NCBI GenBank assembly: GCA_040357565.1
Contig: JBDODJ010000050.1
DNA: 64,000 nucleotides
Direction: 5' to 3' (one strand)
DNA from: Cercozoa sp. M6MM
Lineage: Eukaryota; Endomyxa: Ascetosporea
Shown: positions 23,499 to 35,179 of the stretch, piece by piece
Numbering within the stretch: position 1 is the first letter of the stretch
How the letters are laid out: every line of letters begins with the position of its first letter
The notes under the pieces: model-generated
What the model was told of the DNA's origin: nothing
The model's database searches: none
Seen by the model: only the letters and a program-made list of their open reading frames with translations
Translations under genes and position numbers: made by a program

Positions 23499-23829
23499 CT
23501 TTCTCTCGAGCTGTCTCTTTCGCACACACTGAAGTCAATTCACAGAGGAAAAATGCAAGCCACAGCAGATCATTTCGCACATCAGAAACCAGCATGCATT
23601 AAACGCACCCTAGTTCTGCGTCTGCGCAACAAGAAACAACCGGCACACTGGCACACCAGTCGGGCGCCTCAAAGGGAGAGCGGAACGACGAGTTCAAATT
23701 GAAATGTTCATTTCGACGGTCCGTCTGGACATGAATAGCCATAGAACATTTTGGACCCTTGCGCCGTGAAGTCCCATAAAGCGTCGCGAGTCCTCTCGGC
23801 CCGTGTAGTTGTTACGACCGTTCTTTGAG
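23499..23829. promoter_or_regulatory. Divergent VPS39/Ran promoter region
   Basis: 331 bp between two divergent start codons, so both promoters must lie here or reach into first introns. No defined element can be named. Confidence 0.4.
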
Positions 23830-24972
23830 ATGTCGCAGGTGAGTTGTCACTTTGTGTTTTCTCTTGTGTCGTTTTGCCGGGAGTGGCTGCTAGCCCAGTG
23901 CTCGCGCAACGTGGGCTGGGTGTCTGCACGGCGCGGCACAGGCTGTGTGTGTGCGCTTGGCGTGGATAGTTTCGTTTGCTAGAGTCTGTGTTTTTTTCTG
24001 TTGTGTGAGTTTTTTCGTGATTGTTGTTTGGGAAGTTCGATTGTTTCGCAACGTCAGTTGCGGTATGCTTGTGGCCGGTGCAGTGCAGTAAAAAATTGTG
24101 AACAGGAACAGCCCCGTATCCCGCCGAACGCGCACCACTTCAAGGTCGTCCTGGTATGTTGTTGCTTTGTCAAATAGATGGTAGGTTGGTCGGTGGTATC
24201 TGAGGTCTATGTGTCGTGTGTGCTGGACAGGTCGGCGACGGTGGTGTCGGCAAGACGACGTTCATCAAGCGTCACCGTACGGGCGAGTTCGAGCGCAAGT
24301 ACCTGGCGACGATCGGCTGCGAGGTGCGTCAGCTGCCGTTCTGGACGAGCCTGGGCCCGGTGGTGTTCAACACCTGGGACACGGCCGGCCAGGAGAAGTT
24401 CGGCGGTCTGCGCGACGGCTACTACATCAACGGCAACGCCGCCATCATCATGTTCGACGTGACGTCGCGACAGACGTACAAGAACGTGCCGACGTGGCAC
24501 CGTGACCTCTCGCGCGTCTGCCCGGACATCCCGATTGTGCTGTGCGGCAACAAGGTCGACATCAAGAACCGCGTCGTCAAGCCCAAGAACATCACGTTCC
24601 ACCGCAAGAAGCCCAACATCCAGTACTACGATATCTCGGCCAAGTCGAACTACGGTAACCTCTTATTCTATACTCTTATTCTATACTCTTATTCTATACT
24701 CTTATATATGCATATGTATTATATATGTATACTATATCGATTAGAGATACATTATGTATACGGGTATGTGTGAAGGTTTCGACAAGCCGTTCCGCTGGAT
24801 CCTGCGCAAGCTGTCGGGCAACGACGACGCGCACTTCGTGCAGGAGCCGGTGCTGCTGGACCCGACGGCCACGGTCGACATGCAGCAGCAGCAGCAGGTC
24901 GAGGCCGAGATGCGACAGCGCGACGAGGCCGCCAAGAACCTGCCGCTCCAGGAGGACAACGAGGACTGGTAG
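23830..24972 (+). CDS. RAN: Ran GTPase
   Basis: Four exons (23830-23838, 24106-24153, 24231-24654, 24776-24972) give 678 nt, 225 residues, beginning [20 protein letters not shown]. All small-GTPase boxes are present: GDGGVGKT (P-loop), KYLATIGCE (switch I), [18 protein letters not shown] (switch II, Ran-specific wording), NKVDIK and ISAKSNY. The phrase [19 protein letters not shown] and the [12 protein letters not shown] helix are typical of Ran rather than Rab or Rho. There is no C-terminal cysteine for prenylation, as expected. Ran drives nucleocytoplasmic transport and spindle assembly. Oddities: the acidic C-terminal switch ends DNEDW rather than DEDDDL, and the third intron repeats TTCTATACTCTTA. 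Confidence 0.97.
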
Positions 24973-25600
24973 ATCTCGTGCAGACTCCCGCCTGTCTCTG
25001 TGAGACTCGACTCGACTCACTCCTCGAGTTGGCCACTCTGCGCACTCATGCGAATTCGCTTTTGTTCAACTTGAGACATCCGATCGGCTTAGTTTCTCAC
25101 CTTCTTTCATTTAAATCCACTCGCACACTGCAAGAAAACCTACTTAGGCCAAATTTTTGTGATTTCCGCGCTGGCCTTGAGCGCGAAAATGCGAATGGCA
25201 TGGATCAGAAAAAGAGCCTGAGGTGCTTGGTCAGCACAATACTTGGTTCACCAAAACAGTGAACACCAAGAGCGCCGAGCAGTTCACTTGATGAGTGAAA
25301 TGGGGCTACGATTCCTTTCTGGGAATAGCCGAGGGCTTGATATGCAGCCATTATGTAATGCAGCGCGGCTGTTGCGTCCTTCAAAGACAAAGAAACTGTA
25401 CAATGAATAATTTGTTATCGATTTCATAAGAAAAAACAACAAAACGAAAAATGAGCGCCGGTTCGCTCCGCCGATTTCAAAAGAAGATCACACTCTTTCT
25501 TTTACCCGACGTGCACTGTTGGTGGGTTCACTAGTGTGCTTATGTGGCATCGCGTGTGTCTGGCTGCACTATTCGCTGCTTGTGCAATTTATTTTTTGCT
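24973..25600. other. Intergenic region with one small minus-strand open frame
   Basis: Mostly the Ran 3' flank and eL41 upstream sequence. A minus-strand open frame at 25205-25390 (DATAALHYIMAAYQAL ... GVHCFGEPSIVL) sits after a possible acceptor and looks mildly protein-like, but no start or partner exon is visible. The first 13 bases shared with a VPS39 exon (AGGACGCAACAGC) may be chance. Confidence 0.4.
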
Positions 25601-25616
25601 TTTGTGCGCAGCCAAC

Positions 25617-25694
25617 ATGCGCGCCAAGTGGAAGAAGAAGCGTATGCGCCGTCTGAAGCGCAAGCGCAGATTGCGCCGCGCTCGTTCGGGCTAG
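25617..25694 (+). CDS. RPL41: Ribosomal protein eL41 (copy A)
   Basis: A 25-codon open frame, MRAKWKKKRMRRLKRKRRLR then RARSG and TAG. The eL41 family is 24-26 residues, almost all Lys and Arg, and begins MRAKWKKKRMRRLKRKRR, so the match is complete over the core. It forms a single helix bridging the two subunits of the cytosolic 80S ribosome. An acceptor-like CTTTTGTGCGCAG lies just upstream, so the 5' UTR is probably interrupted by an intron. The coding sequence is identical, base for base, to copy B on the other strand. Confidence 0.95.
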   Translation: MRAKWKKKRMRRLKRKRRLRRARSG

Positions 25695-25772
25695 ATGTGA
25701 GGTGCTCGGATGCGCCGAGCTGGCGGGAGAGGGTGCGATTAACTTATCTGATTTTTGATTTTTTGTTTTTTG

Positions 25773-25848
25773 TTGCTGTGATGACAACCTTCAGTTCTGC
25801 TTCTGAGAAAAACTCATGAAGATATATTACCAGTACTGTCTGAGTGAC
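25773..25848 (+). ncRNA. Candidate box C/D snoRNA downstream of eL41 copy A
   Basis: GTGATGA (box C, 25778-25784), CTGA (box D', 25803-25806), a C'-like ATGAAGA (about 25816-25822) and CTGA (box D, 25840-25843) give the layout and size of a C/D snoRNA. Guide sequences would be the bases before D' (CCTTCAGTTCTGCTT) and before D (TATTACCAGTACTGT). Short pairing of the ends (UGU with ACA) is possible. The block is identical to the one in the other arm although the surroundings differ. Ribosomal protein genes commonly host snoRNAs. The rRNA target is not determined. Confidence 0.55.
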
Positions 25849-26129
25849 ATATTCGCGTGTGCAAGCACTGCATTTGTGCATGTTTCGCTCGTGATTACCT
25901 ACTTTTGTGCTTCCTCAGAGGCGAATCCGCGCCGATTGCCTTCGTTTCTCGTCGCTTTCGTTTGGCGTGCCTAAGTGTCGTTCGCGTCTAGTTTGTTGAA
26001 ACCGTTACAGTAATTCCTAAGCGGTGTCCGTTACATTGGCTCGTTGTGTGATGCACCGAATGCGGAGGGTCGCTTCGTTCATGTTTTCCTACATTTCGCG
26101 TTGTTGCTAGTGCACACAAATACGGGCAT

Positions 26130-26249
26130 GGTGGGGTTTTTCGAGGCAAAATCAGAATAAAAGCCCATTTACCCCTTCACCCCGTACATTTAACAACAGT
26201 TTGAGCGCAGTATTTTGAAGGGTTCGGATTTTGCCTCGAAAAACCCACC
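26130..26249. repeat. Hairpin-forming inverted repeat at the centre of the eL41 duplication
   Basis: Arms 26130-26153 and 26227-26249 match over 23 bases with a single one-base difference (extra G). They are separated by 73 bases that include a C-rich TTTACCCCTTCACCCC tract. Confidence 0.85.
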
Positions 26250-26574
26250 GTACCCCACAAATATGGCCAAGAGACTTCTGCGGGATAGATACGGACAAAG
26301 CCGAGTACGGCCCAGCAACAACTCACAATGTACAAAACATGAACAGCGACAAAACTGAAGAATTTCTTTGAGTTATTCTAATTTATGATCATGCTGTATA
26401 ATATTTTTGAGTTTTTGGTATTCAGTTTGTAGCAACACAACGTTTTTGAAGCTAGACAACGACACTTAGGCATGCCGAAGAGACGAGAAAGCAGCCGGCG
26501 CGCATTCGCGTCTAAAGAATATCAAAATACACGTGGTAACATAACACGCACGTGTAGTTCACACGAAAAATGCA

Positions 26575-26645
26575 GCTCAGACAGTACTGGTAATATATCT
26601 TCATGAGTTTTTCTCAGAAGCAGAACTGAAGGTTGTCATCAAAGC
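26575..26645 (-). ncRNA. Candidate box C/D snoRNA downstream of eL41 copy B
   Basis: Same 66-nt block as the plus-strand copy: TGATGA, D' CTGA, C'-like ATGAAGA and D CTGA. Box C is preceded by T instead of G. The terminal stem could be UGC with GCA, different bases from copy A but still pairing, which is the kind of compensating change expected of a functional RNA. Confidence 0.55.
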
Positions 26646-26733
26646 AAAAGCAAAAAACCGAAAATACAAGGGATCATAGACGAGATTACCAGCTGACCTT
26701 GCCGCCAGAACGACACGCTTGAGCACCTCACAT

Positions 26734-26811
26734 CTAGCCCGAACGAGCGCGGCGCAATCTGCGCTTGCGCTTCAGACGGCGCATACGCTTCTTCTTCCAC
26801 TTGGCGCGCAT
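26734..26811 (-). CDS. RPL41: Ribosomal protein eL41 (copy B)
   Basis: Reverse-strand copy of the 25-residue eL41 gene, with a coding sequence identical to copy A over all 78 bases. Its 5' flank shares CTTTTGTGCGCAG and then diverges; its 3' flank shares the snoRNA-like block. Two expressed copies, or one active gene and one kept identical by gene conversion, are both possible. No disabling change is present. Confidence 0.93.
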   Translation of the reverse strand: MRAKWKKKRMRRLKRKRRLRRARSG

Positions 26812-26830
26812 GTTTGCTGCGCACAAAAGT

Positions 26831-27281
26831 TAGGTTGGACAAGCACCGCCAAAATGGGCTGCAAGCCCCGCACACACGAGACACAGCACACAGCACAAGC
26901 ACACACAAGCACACAGCGCACAACACACACTGCAATATGCAACGATACGCAAAGATGTGTGCAGCGCACTCAAGAGCAAGCAGCCGAACACACGTCGTGT
27001 GTTGACCGCATGCTCAAGGCAGGCACACCGAGCGGCAGCCGCAAAAAATGGCAAGCGGGAGAAAACACCCAACAAGCCTCAACACGGACCCAACTCAATC
27101 AGGTTTGAGCGAACTTACTTAGGAAAAGTCGAAACAAACAAGTTTGTGAGTGTGGGGGGTTTGTATCTATCTCGTATGGGTCCGGCACTCCGGCGTCTTG
27201 CTTCAGTCCAAATGGACGCAAAAATAAGGCAATCAGTTTGACCGGTCGCAGCGGCACAGCAGGCATAGTGGCAACGTGTAA
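26831..27281. other. Region between eL41 copy B and uL3
   Basis: Divergent upstream regions of two genes. It contains CA-rich stretches near 26880-26930 and only short open frames. Nothing further seen. Confidence 0.5.
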
Positions 27282-29093
<1,812 letters not shown>

Positions 29094-29930
29094 GTGCGTC
29101 TCTATCTAACTCGCATCCGTGACACCCTCGACTGTGCTACTCGACTGGTCCTAGTACAGTCCGAGTCGGCTGTCCGTGTCGTGTTTTTAGCTTTATCTAT
29201 TCCGCTAACGTTCCCTCAGTTCGTAGTCTGGTCCTATCCTAAGCAGACGGTAGACATGACCATGCTTTTCACCTTCAATTTTACATCGTTGGTTTCTTAG
29301 TAGTCAAGCCATCCACTTGACTACTCGTCAGCGCGGACGACGCGATCAACTGAAATTTGGACCCAATATGGTTATGGAAGGATTTGTTTTGCTAGGTATC
29401 TCCTGCGTTTCGTCCTGTGTTGTGCAGACCCGGTTTCCTAGCTTGGGTCAAGCTTTCTACAGCTCTTGCACTTTACTGCAGGTAGCTCTTCTCCAGCTTC
29501 CTTCCACGAAGATTTCAATCTCTTTGCACTTGATACGTTCAGCCGTGATAATGCATGGGCTTTGTTAATGGCCTTCTACAAGCCTTCGGGCTATCGAAGA
29601 CCTGTTTTACAAGGTACAATGAATCTTACAATCCTCCGCGTCTTTCAAAACAGGTTGTACTTCCTTTAGCCTTCTTCAATACCTTATACCGTGCCGTAAC
29701 AGGCTATGGCTTCAGGTTGACCCCGGAGTGAGTCCGGTCCCTCCAGTCACGGTGACGTCGGGTTCCTTCACTTGCAGTACTTACAGTAACAGCGTACGTA
29801 GTACCAAGTTGGCCTAAAACAGATGTACTGGGGAATCTGAACTTCCGCTCTTAAATCAGAGGGGGGCTAGGGTGAACAGTTTAGTTGACTGAAACAACTA
29901 TACAGAAGTATGCCGGGGGGAGGAGGGGGG
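29094..29930. other. Intergenic region without recognised gene
   Basis: Only short open frames on either strand, none with a splice-consistent partner. A near-copy of the palindrome (GTCAGCGCGGAC) lies at 29327-29338. No transposon motif recognised. Confidence 0.5.
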
Positions 29931-30190
29931 TTAAAGTGCGAGCGACTCGGAGTGCAGCAGAAGCACGGTGGCCATGAGAGCCATCGCGAGTCGCAGCGAC
30001 ACCGCAAAGCTGCTGTTGGCGTACTGGATCGTGAAGGACAGCGTGCCGGTGCCGTTGCCAGCACCACCGCCGTCGGAATTCGGGTTGCATACGATCACTT
30101 CGGGCGACTGCGCCGTGTGCTCCAGCACGCGGACATTAGGGTGTGCATGCTATGCGTAGTGGATCACATATGTGCGTCGCATATAAAACT

Positions 30191-30240
<50 letters not shown>

Positions 30241-30420
30241 ACCACCACCACCACCACCGGCACAACTAAGTTTACGCAATTGTACCGAGCGACCGTCCAG
30301 TGACGAGATGCTCACCGAGCAAGGCATTGTCGCATTCAACTTGATCTGTCGGGATAGCGGCAAGGAAGTTAGTATGCCAAGCCACTAAACTTAAGAGGTA
30401 CAGGAAGATCTGTAGCTCGA
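29931..30420 (-). CDS. Putative small secreted or GPI-anchored protein
   Basis: The clear part is the last exon (about 30150-29931): VRVLEHTAQSPEVIVC, NPNSDGGGAGNGTGTLS, then a C-terminal hydrophobic helix LRLAMALMATVLLLHSESLAL and TAA, the layout of a GPI-attachment signal or a tail anchor. Upstream, past a TG/GGT repeat intron, an exon at about 30400-30270 reads FLYLLSLVAWHTNFLAA then IPTDQVECDNALLGEHL, which looks like a signal peptide. I could not find its ATG or a phase-consistent join between the two, so the gene model is incomplete. Function unknown. Confidence 0.4.
30190..30258. repeat. (CA)n followed by (CCA)n
   Basis: About 25 CA dinucleotides running directly into six ACC/CCA triplets, in the intron of the putative secreted-protein gene. 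Confidence 0.9.
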
Positions 30421-31340
30421 TACATAAAAGTCAGTGTCAGACGTCAGCGGTGGCTGTCCAACTTTGTCCACGAGATAAACCGGTCTGCACTCGCCTCTGC
30501 ACTTTTCGGAAGGTTAGCTTCGTCTCAGCAATGTCATTAAATGAAAGAACGAGTGATTATTTGCTTACGGTGCAAGTTCGAACACGGGCGAGGTTTTCTG
30601 AAGGTGATGATTGGAGGTGCATGTTACGCAGAGGCACTCAGTCAAGGTATCGATACCACTGCGTCGGTTGGCTCATCGAGCGCGTAGTCCTCACGCGAGA
30701 AACCATTGGGCCCTAAGAAAACAGACGAGCATCCCCTCGGACTTCAAGTTCCGAAGTTTATATTTATAGGCTAAGTTCAACTTCACATACTGTTCTCGGC
30801 TGTCGCAATAGTACACAACTTCAGCACCACCAAGAGCAACATCGTTCTCATAAATGACGTTCTTTATCCTGACTTGTATCGCTTCCTACCTTGACGTAAG
30901 TTTAGTGTACTACAGCGGTCGAACGGGAGAGAACTGCGTTTCTTCTTCCCGAGGTCCGAAGACCCAGAGCCCGAGACCCGCAGTTTCAGTCAGTATAAAC
31001 TGTACTCACTGAATCAAATGTACTAAACTATCAGCGATAGCGCTGGTACTGGTGTCTTGGCGAAGGCCACCCACACGACCAGTCACGGTGTCCCAGTTGC
31101 AATTTCACTGCGTTCGACTTCCTTCTTTTGGCCGAGCCGAACGGAACAAACGAGAAACTGCGGACTGAGAGATTGGCATGTGGGGGCAACATTAAATTTA
31201 AACTACATCGCATCATCGCGTCCGTCGGCGACATCATGATCGGTCTGGTTGGGTCGATCAGGTCGCAGAAACACCCGTAACCCAATCGGGTCCGAGTAGT
31301 GTCGTGTGTCGTGTGTGTGATAGAGCGAAATTGAGCGAGA
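30421..31340. other. Intergenic region without recognised gene
   Basis: Several open frames of 60-160 codons are present on both strands, but none has splice-consistent continuation or a known motif. It includes the 3' flank of the glutaryl-CoA dehydrogenase gene. Confidence 0.45.
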
Positions 31341-33535
31341 TTAGAGCGCGCGCGAGAAGGACTGAATGCCCGTGATGGCGCGGCCCAGAATGAGAGCGTG
31401 CACATCGGCCGTGCCCTGTGGTGTAGACACAGGATGCCAAGATGTGGGTCCACTATGGTACAGTGTGCACAGGCAGTGTACCTCATAGGTGTTGACAGTC
31501 TCGAGGTTGCTGGCATGACGAATCACGTGGAACTCGTCGACGATGCCGTTGCCGCCGAGCATGTCGCGAGCAGCGCGCGCAATCTCGAGCGCCTTGACGC
31601 AGTTGTTGCGCTTGAGCAGCGAGATGGCCGTCGGGTGCAGTGTGCCGGCGTCCTTCTGCCGCGCCGCTTGCAGACAGGCCTCCTTGCCCAGTGCAATCTC
31701 GCTCATCATGTTGGCCATCTTGAACTGCGGCAACTGGAAGGCCGCCAGCGGCGCGTCGAACTGCTGCCGCTCCAGCGTGTACTCACGCGCGCGCTCCAGA
31801 CAGTCCTCGGCGGCGCCCAGCACGCCCCTGCGTTGTACACACAGAAACTTGATACAGAGGGTGAGAATAGGGGGTGCATACAGGGTACATACATGGTATA
31901 TAGGAAATACAAGTAGGTGTATGGGCATATATAGGCAGTGCATATAGGCAGTATATATGGGCAGTATATTTAGGCAGTAGGTGCAAGGTACATACGAGAA
32001 TGTAATAGGAATACAGGGATACAGCGGACAGCAAAGAGAGGTACCAAGCAATGCCGAAGCGAGCGTTGTTGAGACAGGAGAAGGGACCCTTGAGCGAGCG
32101 CACGTTGAGCATGTTGGCCACAGGGACGCGCACTTCGTCCATCGCGATCTGGCCGGTAATGGAAGCGCGCAGCGACATCTTGCCCTCGATTTTGGGCGTC
32201 TCCAGACCCGCCATGCCTCTGCAGGGACAGTTATCGTCCTACCCCCTCTACCCCTCCAACAGTTGTGTACCGCTCAAGCACAAAGCCGCAGATCGCGTCG
32301 TCCTGATCGTCGGCCTTGGCCCACACGACAAAGACGTCGGCGATCGGTGCGTTCGTGATCCACGTCTTGGTGCTGCGCAGCAAGGTCTCTTGCTTCTTTA
32401 CCCCCCCTCTTTACCCCATAACCCTGCCTACCCGGAGAGGACGTAGTGGTCACCATCGCGCACGGCGCGCGTCTTCATCGATGACGGGTCGCTGCCTGCG
32501 CACAGGTAGGTTCATAGGGATAGGTACAGATAGACAGGTACAGATGGACAGGTACAGATAGACAGGTACAGATAGACAGGTACAGATGGACAAACAGGCA
32601 GGTACAAAGGTACCAGCATCAGGCTCGGTGAGGCCAAAGCAGCCGATGAGTTCGGCCGTGGCGAGACGCGGCAGCAGGCTGTCCTTGAGCTTCTCACTGC
32701 CAAAGGCGTGGATCGGGTGCATCACCAGCGACGACTGCACCGACATGGCCGAGCGGTAGCCACCTAGATAACACACACAGGCATACACCAACGCTCCTTG
32801 TGTATACACAGAACACAAACTGTACTGTCAACACGCTCGATCTCCTTGGCCACCAGGCCGTAGGCAACCGACGAAGCATTGGCACAGCCGTACTTTTCCG
32901 GCAGCGTGCAGCCCTATCAAAAGCAATCCCCAAAAACTGAAACACTTATCTTTGCACTCACTAAACTGGACATACCAGAAGTCCAATCTCGCCCATTTCC
33001 TTCATGATCTGTTCGCAGACAATTCATGTACAAAGCACAAAACGTGGATGCCCAGTGTCTCAACAGCTCACCTCAACATGGAAGTGTTCCTTGCGAGTCG
33101 CTTCGATCACACGCGGCAGCAAAGAACTGCGTTTTTTTTTTCAATTTCCAAAAATCAAAGCAAAGCAGCCTGTATCAAAAAGCAAGCAATGAAACGCACC
33201 TCTGAGCGTAGTCTGCAGCTGCATCACGGATAAGACTCTCCTCTGAAGACAGCCGAGACTCGATATCGAAAGGGTCGCGCCAGTCAAAAGGCTGCATATC
33301 ACAAACACAATGAAAATGCCACATTCTTCCAATGACGAGAAACTCCAAAACAACAAAAAAGTGCAGATATTCAATATGCTCTCTCGTTAGCATTCACGGT
33401 AAAGCACATGCAGCACAGGTAGGTGGCTCAAAACAAAGGTAAGTTAGACGGACACGATGTGCAACGTACCGCCAGCGCAAAGGCACGCGACTGCAGAGTG
33501 CGGCACGCCGACTTGCTCGCTCGCTTGACAAACAT
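31341..33535 (-). CDS. GCDH: Glutaryl-CoA dehydrogenase, mitochondrial
   Basis: About eleven exons from ATG 33535 to a TAA at 31341. The N-terminus [20 protein letters not shown] has the Arg/Ser-rich, acid-free composition of a mitochondrial presequence. The acyl-CoA dehydrogenase body follows: [152 protein letters not shown] and [18 protein letters not shown]-specific wording ([18 protein letters not shown]) separates it from other acyl-CoA dehydrogenases. The catalytic glutamate lies in [10 protein letters not shown]. It oxidises and decarboxylates glutaryl-CoA to crotonyl-CoA in lysine and tryptophan breakdown, using FAD. An intron contains a GGTACAGATAGACA minisatellite. Confidence 0.96.
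32515..32605. repeat. GGTACAGATAGACA minisatellite
   Basis: About six 14-16 bp units in a GCDH intron. Confidence 0.85.
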
Positions 33536-33799
33536 CTCCTCTTGTCTTCCAGCACGTGACTCTCAAACCAGACCAAGGTCCTAGCACTAGGTGGCACACG
33601 CTTGTACCGCTGCTATGAGGTTGGAATCGCGAGTCGAGCATTATAGGAGTGCCGAAAAAACTTTAATTTACGGGAGCAGATTTGGACGAAAGGACGCCTG
33701 GTCCGCCCGGACGGGCAACCGGAAAAAACAAAAGCGCATTCACACACTCTTTTGGTTTTTTGCCTTGTGTTACCTAGCCGAGAGGGCCCCGTATCACAA
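33536..33799. promoter_or_regulatory. Divergent GCDH/uS4 promoter region
   Basis: 264 bp between divergent starts. It contains GTCCGCCCGGAC at 33691-33702, one base from the 12-bp palindrome, and a pyrimidine-rich stretch upstream of uS4. Promoter role is inferred from position. Confidence 0.4.
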
Positions 33800-34529
33800 T
33801 GGTGCGCATGGGTAAGTCAGCCGCTCGTCTGTGCATTTTTCGCGTTCTTGCCGAATTTTGCTCGCGCTTGCTGTTTTCGTGTGCGCGCAAGCATGCGTGT
33901 GTAATGTGTAGGACGTAACTACCGCAACTGCTCCAAGACGTACAAGACGCCGCGTCGTCCGTTCGAGGAGGGCCGCCTGAAGGCTGAGCTCAAGCTCTGC
34001 GGTGAGTACGGCCTCAAGAACAAGCGCGAGATCTGGCGCGTCCAGCTCACGCTCGCTAAGGTGCGTTTGGCTGAGTTTTTTGTGTGCTGGTGTTTCCGCA
34101 GGTCTGTTTTGTGTAATTTCATTGCTGGTGTTTCCGCAGGTCCGTAAGACGGCCCGTCAGCTTCTGACGCTCGACGAGAAGGACGAGAAGCGTCAGTTCG
34201 AGGGCGCCGCCCTTCTGCGCCGTCTGACGCGCCTCGGCATCCTCGGTGAGGAGGAGCAGCGTCTTGACTTCATCCTCGGTCTCACGATCGAGAAGTTCCT
34301 CGACCGCCGCCTGCAGACGATCGTGTTCCGCAAGAACCTTGCCAACTCGATCCACCACGCGCGCATCAAGGTCAAGCACGGCCACATCAAGGTCGGCAAG
34401 CGCGTCGTTGACGTGCCGTCCTTCATGGTCCGCACGGACTCGGAGGGCCTCATCACCAACGCCAAGCGCAAGGCGGGCCGCGTGAAGCGCCGCACGCTCA
34501 AGGCTGGCGGTGCCGCTGACGAGGAGTAA
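33800..34529 (+). CDS. RPS9: Cytosolic ribosomal protein uS4 (RPS9)
   Basis: Three exons (33800-33812, 33912-34060, 34140-34529) give 552 nt, 183 residues. [79 protein letters not shown], then the S4 RNA-binding fold with [20 protein letters not shown]. This is the eukaryotic S9 form of uS4, full length compared with the usual 185-195 residues, ending in a basic/alanine tail. It binds 18S rRNA early in small-subunit assembly and helps decoding accuracy. Codon use is strongly biased to C-ending codons, as expected of a highly expressed gene. The second intron carries a duplicated splice acceptor (34086-34104 and 34124-34142); only the second keeps the frame. Confidence 0.98.
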
Positions 34530-35179
34530 GGTGCCTTGGTCTTTCGTTTATGCTTGTTTACACTCTTGTACACTCTTGTCTTTGCCTGCGCAGCGAGTGA
34601 CGCAGTAAACCACGTTCCACGCCAATCTTTAAACCAAAGAACTCTTAAACCAACCCGATGGAAATCGCCAGTCCGACCATTGTTCGGAGCGTGCATGGGA
34701 TGATCTGCGCTGTGGCAACACGCGCCTGATCGCTTGACCATGTTTTTCACCTCACTTCTCACCCTTCCGCGGGTGTGCTGGTGATTCCTTAGTCAGTCAG
34801 TTCTCAAACCGCCAGTTCTCAACAAACCTCGGGACCAACATACACTGAACATTCTACTATGCGAAACGCAAAATATACCGAAATCCTTGGTTCGTTGCTG
34901 TGGTTTTCGGCCATGCGGGGTTTGTTCAGTCGGTTGCCGAGTGCGAAAAGCCCTTACGTGATTGGTTCTGTGGCAGAGCCGAAAACGCTTTGTGCTCCTG
35001 AAAGTGAAGCACACGTTGCTTCTTCCAAAGTGTGCTCGAAAGAGAATGAGTTGCAGCTAAAAGGCGAGCTCCGCGCAATCACCTGCTGTATCCGTGAACG
35101 GGCTATTTTCAGCGACGGTCTCTTCTTTTTCTCGCACTGGAACTGAGTAAATACCTTTCTGCGCACAGACTGGTTCACG
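34530..35179. other. Intergenic region with a doubtful 95-codon frame
   Basis: Contains an ATG-initiated open frame at 34859-35146 (plus) that is not clearly protein-like, plus the uS4 3' UTR. Nothing else seen. Confidence 0.4.

Larger units (their letters stand above)
25600..26830. repeat. Imperfect inverted duplication carrying eL41
   Basis: Left arm about 25600-26000, right arm about 26440-26830 in opposite orientation. Matching blocks, in order: CTTTTGTGCGCAG before the start codon, the whole 78-bp eL41 coding sequence, CTAGATGTGAGGTGCTC, a 66-bp identical block ending CTGTCTGAG, the GCGAATnCGCGCCG region and GTGCCTAAGTGTCGTT (GCATGCCT... in the right arm). Between these blocks the arms have diverged strongly. 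Confidence 0.85.

Noticed and set aside
25205-25390. Minus-strand 61-codon frame sharing AGGACGCAACAGC with a VPS39 exon
   Set aside because: A 13-base match and no start codon or second exon are too little to call a gene or a VPS39 fragment.
29350-29760. Possible retroelement remnant in the gene-poor stretch
   Set aside because: No reverse-transcriptase motif, long terminal repeat or target duplication could be seen.
34859-35146. 95-codon ATG frame between uS4 and the next gene
   Set aside because: Composition is not clearly protein-like, the opposite strand is equally open, and no splice partner or motif is present.
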